NCBI RefSeq assembly: GCF_902167145.1
Contig: NC_050096.1
Coordinates: 269,846,622-269,910,621, forward strand
DNA from: Zea mays
Taxonomy: Eukaryota > Streptophyta > Magnoliopsida > Poales > Poaceae
Length of the DNA stretch: 64,000 nt
Direction: 5' to 3'
In this document: positions 12,801-24,800 of the stretch, one piece after another
How positions within the stretch are numbered: the stretch's first letter is position 1
Layout: the number at the start of each line of letters is the position of its first letter
The notes under the pieces: model-generated
The model's input: the letters and a program-made list of their open reading frames with translations, nothing else
What the model was told of the DNA's origin: nothing
The model's database searches: none
Position numbers and translations under genes: made by a program

Positions 12801-15800
12801 AAACTCATCAAAGTAAGCATTTGATTTTAGCAGCAAAACCAACTTAAATCGAGAGTAGAAATGGCGACCCATTATGGTTTTAACATGACCTGCAACATTA
12901 TCAGATTTTGGTACAGTAGAAATGGCGACCCATTATGGTTTACTTAGACCATCTCCAGCAGCTTACTCATACCCATATTCAAACCACACTCTACAAACAA
13001 TACAATCTACAGTGCAAAACGGTGCAAAAGGTTTTTTTGTGACCATATGAGTGAACTGCATTGCACCAGGGGTGAACTGCTGTACAATAGCATGTGTTCA
13101 CTTTTTCTCTCAAAATCACACAGGAGAGCTATGGACAAAATGCACTACTAGGCCAAGAGTGGATAACTAAATTTTTACAACCTGTTTGTTTCCATGGAAT
13201 TCAATCTTATCTAAAGAATTAAGAATCAAATTTCGTTTCAAATCTTAGTTGAGGTGTCACCCCTGGTGAGAGTCTGGCAGCAACCATACAGCCCCCCGCC
13301 TCCACCCCCCAAATCATTTTTTTTGTCTAGATTCGCAAGAGATGAGTGAAGGAGATCGTTCTGTGGAGGTGGTGATGAATCTTATGTTCCAATTCTTATC
13401 CTTTGAATTTGCCACAGGTCTACACTTAAGATTTGGAAAGTGGTAGAATATCAAATTCTAAGCCAAACAGCCTAGTTCATGAAGTAGATTCCAATTCCAT
13501 CCAAATGAGAATGACCTATCCAAACGGCCCGTGAGAGATTATATGACTATTTGGATCTGATGGACACTTTGAACTTTCTAATAGTTATCACATAGTTATA
13601 TACTTATATAACATGTAGTAAATAAACAGTATAGGATGAAATCCTAGCAGATAACAGCGAAATAACAATGATAAAATGATAGCTAGATAATCGATATAAT
13701 CACATGTTTAGAAAAATGTAGCTAATTTCAGCACTACAGAGAAATCATACCTGCAAAAACTGTACAAATGGAGGAACAGAACTACATATGCAAATTGAAA
13801 AAGAAAAGAAAAGAAAGGATACCAGGAAAGTGATCAGGCTTTGTGCACTGTATTCATGAAATGTTTTTGCACTGAAAAGATTACGTATTGCATCATCCTG
13901 CAAATAAAATCATATTGCATAAGACCATAAGGAATTGTACTCTTCCAAGAAAATGCTGTACTAAGGAAAGTTCTCGATATCTAACCTGAGTATTGAAGAA
14001 AATGGTTGCTAAATCATTGTACTCTCTATCTTGTGAACAATAGAACTGCATAATGCAAACAAAGGATTAATAAAATAAATGAAACTATCATTATCATACA
14101 GCTGAAGAGAACATGCAAGTTGAGCAGAAATTCACAAAGTAAATCTCACGTTAACAAAATTCCCATCTGTGCCAGGTGGATGAGGGCATTCTATGCCAGA
14201 ATTAGTTTCTAACTTAGGGCATGGGCTGCATTTCCTCAGTAGTGGCAACACAAAGGAAATCGTGGATGTTACCAAAGATATAAGACAGGCTTCAAAGATC
14301 TGAAAATGTTATTATGGGTGTCAGAAATAGAACTATAGACAAGAGAAGCAAATCTACAACCAAAAATTCATCACATTATTCAGCATACTTGGACTCGTTT
14401 CCCTTTCTTATGAAGACACGTTCGCCGCCATTTAGTTATATAGAGGGTGAGTTGATTAAATAATGCCCCTGAAAAGAAACCAACACATTAGATTCAGGAA
14501 ATTTTGATAAAAGAATTAATAGACATGGAAGCACTGCTTATTCAGTGAATCAGTTTCGAACTTTGAATCTACTAGGGCATGAGTTTTCAGGATTGGACTG
14601 TGTGTCGTTCAATAACAACATTTTCCATAGAACTTCATCCAATTCTGAATAGTGGAGTCCCTAAAAGACTCCAAAGAGTAGTTTAACTAGCTGATAAGGA
14701 AGTAGGTACAGTGCAGCCTAAGAGCTATACTACCTTATACTGGCTATACTACCTTATATGTTTAACTAAATGCATAGAGATTCTGCAAGAATACAGTTCT
14801 CCTGCGCTTTCGAGAGAAAAAAAGATTCTGCAAGAATACAGCTATACTACCTTATACTGGCTATGATTAGCACGATAAGAAGACAATAAACTATGCAAAG
14901 ACTGACACCCCATGTGTCAATCTCAAGTTAAGTGGCAGCTCAAGCCTTCATGAGAACATGTCGAATGATGATCGGGAGCTCTAGTTCAAAATTTTGGAAA
15001 GTAGTAAGAATGAAGTGGAGTCGAACTCTTTCAAAATGACACCCTCTTAAACTTTTTAAAGATAAAGGAAAAACTTTTTACGTAAATGAAAAGCCTTTCC
15101 ACAATGTGCATGAATAGTGTTAATCATGCCTCTTTCATGTGCATCACATTAGTGTGAGCATGACCTTAAGTTGCCGCATGTGTTTGATCACACGTAATGT
15201 TGAATGTGATGAATGTTTCCTATGTAAATTCTTGTGATGAATGTTTGGTAATTTAAACAAGTCATGCTTGATCACCTAACAAACCTAGAAGTACCTAGGA
15301 ACAAAATGAAGTAGGGTTTATGTTTACAAAATGGCCTGCAAATCTTAAAAGTCTTTGGAATCCTTTTTGAATCCCTTCTCATGATGTTATGTTGCTTAAC
15401 ATGTAACTACTGATTTTATTCAAAAACTAAAAGTTTTGTATAAATAGAAGTTATGGACCAGGTTGAATACAACAAAACAGACCCTAGTTCAACTTTTTAA
15501 GAGCTCAAACAGTGGCCTCAAGTTCAAATCATGTGCTAAAAATCACAAGTCCATAATCTCTGAGTCATCGATGGTTAGCAGCGCGGTACCATGTTCGTGA
15601 CCTTTTATCTCCCAAATCTGAGTAACAACACTTTCCTAATTTCCTTACCACAAGAGGTAGTCCAAATTCACTTTTGGAGCGTATTTGAGCTTTCAAATTT
15701 GGTTTGCAAAACGGCTAATGCACTAAATCTTCACTGTCCAGACTGAATTCCTAAACCTGAAGATTCAGTTTCGTCCAACCAACTTTTGAGCTCTGGAATC

Positions 15801-18800
15801 TGGATCTCACCAACCAAGCCGAATCTCACTTCGATGCTTTAACCGACGTTATTCACCCCATGAAACAATACAATCTTTAGTAAGGAAGTTTTAACCGCTG
15901 CTACACGAAACCGGGAGAAAAATCTGTTAAGAGTGTGTGTTCCTATATTATCCATGTATCCGTAGATGGGCTGCCTGCCGGCTAAGGTTTCCTGGATATA
16001 TATGTGTAACCATCCTCTATGCAATACAAGGAGTCTTAGTTTCCTACATGGTATCGGAGCAGGTTTCGTCCCAACCCTAAGCAGCCGCCACCCTAGTTCA
16101 CCTCAACAGCCGCCAGGGCTTTCCGGCGCTGCCGTCCCCGGGAGGTTCGTCGTTCCCTCTTGGGCCCCCCTCCCCCTGGCTTCCCCCTCCCGCCAAAGTT
16201 TTGAAAATCCACGCCTACGACGCGCCTAGGCGCGCCTAGTCACTAGGCCATGGCCTCCCGCCTGGACTAGGGGGGTAGGCGGGCTGCTAGGCATTGGAAG
16301 CGCCTAGGCGGCGGCGCGGCGCCGAGCGGCGATTCCGCGCGCCCAGGAGCCAAGGCAGCGGCGTAGGCGTGCTAGGCGCGCGTGGGAAAAAAGGCGGGCG
16401 GGAAAAGTAGCGCGCGCAGAGAAGAAAAGCGCGCAGAAGAATTGGCGCGCGTGGGAGGGTTAGCCTGGCGCGCGCAGAGCAGAAAAAAGCGCCGCAGAGA
16501 ACAGGCGCGCAGAGAAGAAAAGCCAGAGAAGAAAAGGAAGCGCGCAAAGAAGAAAAGGACGCGCGCCAGAGAAGAAAAGAACGCGTGCCAGAGAAGAAAA
16601 TTGACCCCTGCTTGCTTCTCTCCTGTAATTTGTTGACTGTTGGCTAGAACTCAGATGACAGAGGGTGAGGGTCAATCTGAAAGTGCAAGTGCACCAGAGG
16701 GAGTTAGTGGCCTTAGAAGAAATTCAGATGATGTGGGATGGGAGTATGGGGTTCTTGTTGATATAAACAATAAGGACAAGGTAAAGTGCATACTGTGTGA
16801 CAAGCAAATGTGTGGAGGGGTTTATCGGTTGAAGCAACATATCGCCCAGGAAGGAAAGAATGCGAAGAAATGCCAGGGCATGAAGACCACCAAAGAGAAG
16901 TTGCTGGAGGCTCAAGAAAAGTGCAAGAAAGCACTAGATGAAGCAAAAAGGAAAAGGGAGGAGAAGACTGTTCGTGAGCTAGAACTTAGAGAGGAAGTTC
17001 ATGTGTCTAGGGTTGGAGGATCAGAAGAAGTGACTTGTGTTGGAAGTTTAGAGCCTCACAAGTCACAAATTAGGCCCCATGGACAAATGGACAAAAGCTA
17101 TTGATCCTACAGCAACCAAATCTGAATCTTTGACTCAACAGAGGCTGAACAAGGAACTTTGGAAAGAAAGATTACATGAGGTGCATAAATATATTGCAAG
17201 ATGGGCCTTTAACCATGGTAATTTCCTTGTTGTTTTTTAATTTCAGATTTCAATTTGATCAGATTTCCTTGTTGTAGTACTCAACTGAACACTAATTTAC
17301 TTTTTTGTAACATTGATAGCAATATCATTTAATGCATGTGACAACGATGAGTTCAAGCAAATGTGTGAAGCAATTGGACAATTTGGGCCTGGAATTGAAC
17401 CTCCAACTATGTTTGACCTGCGAGGGAGATTGTTGGAAGAAGAATATGCAAGAACCAAGAGTTTGCTGCAAGAACGTGAAGCCGAGAAGATGAAGAATGG
17501 GTGCTCTATTATGACCGATGCTTGGTCAGATAAGAAGAGGAGAAGCATAATGAATGTGTGCACTAATTGTGCTGATGGAACTAGTTTTATTTCCTCAAAA
17601 GAGATGTCAGATGTGTCACACACAAGTGAAGTGATCTTTGAACTGGTGGACAAAGCAATTGAAGACATTGGTCCAGATGATGTGGTGCAAGTTGTGACTG
17701 ATAATGCTTCTAACAACATGGGAGCAAAGAAGCTACTGCATGTGAAGAGACCACATATCTTTTGGACCTCTTGTGCAACTCACACAATTAACTTGATGCT
17801 CCAAGGAATTGGCAACATGCCTCGGTTCAAGAAGGTGATTGACCAAGCAAAGGCATTCACCATATTTGTCTATGGGCACACAAGAACACTAGAGTGCATG
17901 AGATACTTCACTGAGGGGAAAGAGATAGTAAGGCCAGGAGTGACTAGGTTTGCTTCAAACTATCTAACTTTGGACAGCATACAAGAGAAGAAGGACCAGC
18001 TAAGAAAGATGGTGGTTCATAGTAGGTGGGACTCACTGAAGGATGTGAAATCAAAGAAGGGAAAAAATGCCACAACAACTATATTGAATCCAACCTTTTG
18101 GAAGGATGTGAAGTTGACATTGGCAGTTTTTGCGCCATTGTTCAAAGTTCTCTGTTTGGTTGATGGAGATGTGAAGCCATCCATGGGCTTTGTATATGGA
18201 GAACTATTGAAGGCAAAGAGACATGTTAAAGAGGCCCTTGGCAATGTTGAGAACCGTTTCAAGGATGTTGTTGCTGTTATTGAGAAGATGGATGGAAGAC
18301 TTGATTCTCCATTGCATTTGACAGCTTATTTGCTGAATCCACACTACAGTTATGCTGACCCATCAATCTTTGATGTTCCATAACAGAAAGTTTTATCAAT
18401 TGTGTGGAGACTTTTTATTATCATGACGACGAAATGCAAGAACAAGCAGCCAACATTGAACTCCAGAAGTTTCAGAATAGAGAAGGCCCATTTAGCAAGA
18501 AGCTTGCAAGGACTTTTGAAAACTTCGATTATAATCCAGGTAACAGTTGTTTGTAAATAGAGAGGTTTTTTATTTCAGCATTGTAACAAGCAATCTGTTA
18601 TACTACTAACTAATAGAGAGGTATTTTATTTCAGCATCATGGTGGCGGCTTTATGGAACTGAAACACCAGCTCTACAGAAGATGGCTACCAAGATCCTAT
18701 CTTTAACAGCAAGTTCTTCTGGTTGTGACTTGTGAAAGAAATTGGAGTGGGTTTGATGGGGTTAGTACCTATCTGTTATCAAAATTACAGCAGCATTACA

Positions 18801-21800
18801 ATAAAATTGCAGAACTAAAAGTGCTCTTATTTTTAATTTATAGGTGCACACTAAGAAGAGAAATAGGCTTACTACAGACCGCCTCAACAAGTTGGTCTAC
18901 ATTCAGTTCAACAACAGGCTGATTAATAAGAGAACAAAGATCAAGTCCAAGAAAATTACTGATGTTCTCTTGTCTAGTGGTACAACTGAAGCTCAAGGTT
19001 TCCTCCAAGAGAATGGAGATGATTGTGCATTAGTTTCCTTTAGAGATGACGAAGATGAGGAAGAAGTCATGGAAGGTGCAGGGATACCTTGGTCTGTGCT
19101 TGGAGATGCAGTGGGAGCAGAAGAACAACTAGAGTTGCGTAGAAGTGCAAGGGTGAGAGCTCAATGAAGAAGAGTTTGAGTCCGAAGAAGAAGAGTTTGA
19201 TGAAGATGAGGATGAGTATGAGATGGATGAAACCTAAGTGTGAGCCAGCTTCATGTCATGTTTTAGGCTTTTAGCTTTTATTATGCATCCATGTATCTTT
19301 AACTTGTGAACTTAGAACTCATGTTGTGCGCTTGTGCTTTGTTTTGTGACTTGTGAGAACTGAATCATGCGCTTGTTATTTTATTTCGTGGTCTGCTATG
19401 CATTTTATATGTGTTGCTGCCTGTTGTCCCTTCATGTTTGTGATTTCTAAAGGCTATCCTATGCTGCTGGTCAGTACTTAATGGATGGGAGAAGGGTCAG
19501 ACCTCAGATAAGTACCTAACTTGCTATTTCCTATTTTTTATCACTTGTATTGATGCCCAATTGCATCTAAAAGTGTTGTCCACTTCTATTGCAGCAGTGC
19601 TTGAGGATTCAATGATCAGCAGATCTGCAAAGACAAAGGACCTAAGGTATGTCTACTGGTCCTTCCCTATTATTTATCTATAAATGTATATATTATATAA
19701 GTTGGCAAAACGCCTAGAAAAACACCTAGCATCGCCTAGGCTGGACTAGTCCCTAGGCTAAGGGTCATCGCCTAGATTCCGCCTAGCACCTAGCAAAACT
19801 TTGCCTCCCGCCGACGACCCTCCTGCGTTGGCGCTCGTCCCTGCCCTCGCCACATCCTCCCCCACTCGTGTTGCACCCAATTGCGGCCACCAGGCTCGCG
19901 ACGGCACGCTTGCCACCAGCGGCGGCGCGGCCACCCCTTCCTGTGTGGCCAGCCTCCCCTCCCCTGACGCCACCCGACCTAGGCGGCGCGCCTGCAGCAA
20001 ACCCCTCCCCTCCGGTGTCGTTGTCGTCCACCACAGCGCCGACCACGCTCCTCGGTCTCGTTGCCGCTACAGCTCCCCCTCCACTTCCCTGGCCAGCGGC
20101 GTCCCCCCCCCCCCCCCCCCCCGTGCCACCTCTGCTCTCACCGTGTTTCTTGCTCCGACGTGCTGGCTGTTGGTGTCCGTCGCCTAAGTCGCCCCTACAG
20201 CGTCTCTCTCTCTTCTTCAATCTTCTTTCGTCGCCAGCGTTGTCCCCCTGCCTAGTTGGATCTGGCGCAGCCCTCTGCCTGGTTGGACCCTCCTTGACGC
20301 CCTCCCCTTCATCGTTGCCATCGTTGGATCTGTCACTGTCGCAGCCTTCTCGGCCGGATCCGTCGTTGTTATGGCCTTTTCGGCTAGATCCTCCGTCTCT
20401 TTGGCCATATCGTCGTCTTCATGGCTGGATCAGTCGATGTCGTGGCCTTCCCGGCCAGACCCGTCGCTGCCTCTTCTGTTCTGTCGTCGCCACCTCCCCT
20501 GGTCAGAGGCCGAAGTGACCCCTCTGGCGGGCGCGACCACCCTGATCAACATAGACGTGCGCGTTGCCACCACCCCCTGGTGGGACTCCTCGCCGATCGG
20601 AGGAGGGAAGATGCAAGAAGATCCATTAGGTTGCTACTATCCTTTTTTGTAGTGTCGCCCCACCAACCGTTGACGCTCGAACGTCGACCCCCCCTCGCAG
20701 AATGAGGTTGTTGCTACGTGTCTCCAAGCCGCAGCAACGCTCCACCTCGACTTTGACTACCTTGGCATCTAGGGGCAATCATCTACATGGAGTGCACACT
20801 GGTCTCTACTCCAACCACAACGTTCACACCCTCACGACGCTGCGACTACGGGGGGTTTCAGCTCGTTGGCTCCTACCTTCGGCTCTTCTCCAATCTCATC
20901 GTTTGTGGTGACCGTTGTGACTGGGGGTGTAAGAGTGTGTTCCTATATTACCATGTATCCGTAGATGGGCTGGCACCGCTGTTGGGTTGGCGGCCCATTA
21001 GGGTTAGGGTTTCCTCGATATATATACATGTAACCATCCTCTATGCAATACAAGGAGTCTTAGTTTCCTACAGAATCAAGACAAAGTCGCGACTTCAGTC
21101 AATCATGCAGTTGGACCATTGTTGTCGTCGATCAGACCGCGCACGCGCAATCGCCTGACTGCACTAGGCGTCACTTGTCTCGTGGCGCTCGTGCTTGCTC
21201 GCATGCTCACCACCTCACCCCTGCGAATAGGAAAACAAAGCCTAGGCGTTGCGCTCTCCTTCTGTCCCTCTTTATCGTCCGCCATGAACACATGAGTAAG
21301 GTGTTATCCTCAACGTCGAGCTCTAGGAGATCGTGCACGAGCGGGGGTCCACCGCTCACTAGGCTTGGGTTGCACTCAAAGCCCGGTTCCTCAACAACCG
21401 GGAGGCCCATGCCCTCCACCTCGACGCCTCCTTTCGGCTCTTCTCCCAGAGTGACTTCTACCGAGTATTGTCGTCGGATGATGGGCATGGCACTCTCTTT
21501 GGGTTCTCGGCGAGCTCGTCTTCATCGCACGCTTGTCCTCAACCTTCTGTGTGGTCTCAACCGACGCTACGACCACATGAAGACCCTCATCTAGCGCTAT
21601 GTGCCTTTCTCGTTCTCCCACGGTGTTCGCAACGAGCTACTTCTCGAAGAGCTCACCTCGAACGTCCAGTCTGCTGCATCTGCCACAACCCTCTACGGCG
21701 GGTCCTCCATCAGCCAGCCCTGTCGCCCTCCATCGCAGGGAGGGCTCCTCCGCTCTTGCCTCCAAGGCTCCTCATCGGGCAACCAACTCTGACGGTTGTC

Positions 21801-24800
21801 GCCGACACCGCAACGACGGTCGTGGGGGCAGTGCCCCTCACAATGGTGCTCCCCTAGGAAGTAGGCACGACAGTCCCGCATGGTCGTCCTTCTACAACCC
21901 GTGGATCGGGACCATCTCCATGTGTCTGGGCCCAGCCACGAGTCCCTCGACACGCTCTCCGCAGCTGGCTCTGCTAGCCACACCCCACTACGGCGTCCCC
22001 TTAGAAGCACCAATACATAGTGGGTCCTAAAACGCGATACTAATGAAAAGAGACAGGAATATCGAAGCTGACATGGAAAGACAATAAAAAAGACTTAAAA
22101 GAATGAAATATACTGTAATTTTTTAGCCTTGAACAATAGTGAATTAAAAACAACTATCCACGTGATTGAACCTTGATTTGTAATTTTTTTGTTGGATTTC
22201 AACTCTAACCTAATTCAACTTGTTTGGGACAAAGTCTTTGTTGTTGTAATCAGTTTTAAACTGTTGTTAAGTGCAAAACCTGACATGTCTTCTATAGATA
22301 CACTGGATCGACATTGCATTACTTACCAAGAAGTCCACCGATAACACCAATAATTGCCATAGGAAACAATTCCTGGTATGAGTAATCTTCTTGACCTCTT
22401 CAAATCAAAGGATAAGAACAATTTATATCACAAATGTCATTTCCTAATTGAAAGCACGACCAGTTTTATTAGGTGTGAGGGATATTTTACCCAGATATGT
22501 CCCATATTATAAAACCTCCAGCTCCAAAATGACCGCATTTTCCACTGTTGCACCAATTCATGGCTGAACGCACCACAACGGCCACCACGGCAGATGTGAA
22601 GAATACTCTCCACATAAGATGACTTCTCCACCTTCAGGAATGTAAACGGGACAAAATCAATCATATGTTGCAGTGCAATGCATACAGTTGAAGTAGGTCT
22701 TTTATATCAATTGGCCACTCTGATCGAGTATAAAGACATACTAAGAAACAATCTATTGCATGAGGTTGCAAATGCATGGACACGAGATATTCTTAGGTGT
22801 TTACAAAAGTGAAAAGTGGTGAAATTGTTAACTGCATTATAACAGCAACATATCACTGATGTTATAATAGCATCTCCTTTGCAGCAAAACATCTCCTGTG
22901 CAGTTGCATTTTTGCTAGACAGTTTTGGCATTGCATTATATCACTGTTGGGGCTTGCTAATCTTTCTCCTGCTTCTGATGAGATTTCTCTTGCTAAGTGG
23001 TGTAAGCAAGTGCACAAATTCAAAAGAAGAGGCATTAACAGTGTTATCATCATGAGGGCTTGGTGTTTATGGCTTCATCGTAATAAGACGGTTTTCGATG
23101 GTGTCAGTCCTTCTATAAGCAGAATTAAAAGAGTTTTCTTCGAAGAGTTAGATTGTTGGGGTTTAGCCGGTGCCAAGCATCTTGAGGGCTTAGGTCTAGG
23201 TGCTGCCATTATTAGGTCCAGGGAGTTTCTAGATGAGTAGTGGAGGTGTGTGTGTGGAGCCTGCTGGCACTTTTGCTGTTTGCCTCCTCTTGTTTTGTGC
23301 TGTTTTTCATGCACAGAAGAAGGTTGGGGGGCCTGGGGCACTATGCTCAACAGGAGGTTGATGGGTCTGTTTGTTCTGCCTTTTGGGCTTTGTACTTTGG
23401 TCCATTTTGGACTCTTTTCTTCTCTTAATTTAATGATGTGCAGCTCTCCTGCGTGTTCAAGAAAAAAAAATATAATGGACGGAGGCTGTCTTACCCCCTG
23501 CAGGTTGAGTTTTTTTTAAATGAACATTGTGTTCGCTTGTTGAGTTCAAGCTTACAAATCTTGATGATTTGATGATAGCATTTACGGGAAAGGACACTTC
23601 AGGTAGTCAGTTCCTGATAAAGTTCTATTTGAAAGAACCCTATGTAATTCAATCTAAAATTAATTTGCACCTTGTAATCACGTATTCATGATGTCGTAGG
23701 CAAAACAGCAGCCTATCGTGAGGGAGTTCATAACATGCATGGTTAGTAAGATGGTAAACACTAGATACTCCCTCCAATTACAAAATCTTATTACCATGGA
23801 GGCATGCAGTCAACTCTCAACTTCGAGGGATAATAAACTTAAAAACTTTATATTGATCCTGTGAAGTTAATATAAACTGATTTTGCATTGAAGTCATGAT
23901 ACAAGAGTATTATTATAGATTAACCAGCGAGACGAGGATGACCAGCATGAACTCTTAAGCATTTCACGTCACTAGCCATTTCAACTTGCTTCAGTCAACC
24001 ATAAGGTGAATCACATTATTGCATTACAGCATTAGTACTGAAGAATTTGTTGCCAGCAGCTAAAGGAATAACTAAAGTAGCAAAAAAAAATAAGTTAGAG
24101 AAAAAAGAAATAACAAAAACTGAGTTGTTAACACTCTCTATTTTACAGCATATAAAACACAATATTTCTATAACTGAAATAGTAGTTTGTTAATTTCAGA
24201 GAAGACAATTAGGGGAACTACAGATTGGAAAGTCAAATAAGTCCTCATCGCTTTAAATCACTAATTATCCAGTTACATGTCTCAATTTATCCATCATAAG
24301 GTAAAAAGATGATAAAACTATCTTACCAGGAAGTAACTTCCTCCAAGGCAAATAGTACCCCACCAACAGGAGCTCTGAAGGCAGCAGCAACTCCAGCTGC
24401 ACATCCACATGTCACCTTTTGAAACATTAATAGTTTTGAGAGCTTCAATATTATAACCCTTTCATTCTTAAAAAAAAGTCCAGAATGCATTCGACAATGT
24501 ATATATGTATTCTTTCCATAATACTTTCCTTTTTTTCCTTGGTTCCAGAAATTAAAGAGTCTGATAGAGCATGTTTATCTAAAAACAAGTTTAAGAAAAA
24601 AAATGAATAAAGACTTGTTTGGCAACATGATTCCCTGCCAACAATCTGCTTTATCTTAACAGCCTTTTCTTGAGGGTTTACTTTAACAATAGCTTCATGA
24701 CTTGGCCAGAGAATTTCAAGTTGTGAAACCTCAAAAACAAAAATAAGCTGCCACATGAAAAAGAGAAACTTGAAACAGATTCATCTATTAAGACATTTCA

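Larger units (their letters stand above)
15925..21072 (+). mobile_element. Short-LTR, non-coding LTR retroelement hosting a hAT transposon
   Basis: The LTR copies at 15925-16048 (124 bp) and 20928-21072 (145 bp) share TGT(T)AAGAGTGTG at the start and GAGTCTTAGTTTCCTACA at the end. The right copy has about 20 extra bases around 20985. A primer site, tggtatcggagc, follows the left LTR at 16049, one base off the usual initiator-Met-tRNA form. A GGGGG tract precedes the right LTR. Flanks aaatc and gaatc (15920-15924, 21073-21077) form a 4/5 target duplication. Without the hAT element only about 1.27 kb of internal, proline-rich, GC-rich DNA remains, with no gag or pol, so this is a non-autonomous element. 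It lies in the CLC-d intron between exons 9 and 10. Confidence 0.78.

Noticed and set aside
16287..16675. Arginine-rich and phenylalanine-rich ORFs in both strands
   Set aside because: They come from gcgcgcagagaagaaaag-like low-complexity repeats in the hAT element.
19758..20518. Gly/Pro/Ala-rich ORFs
   Set aside because: GC-rich DNA without stops and a poly-C tract, with no domain. Treated as interior of the short-LTR element.
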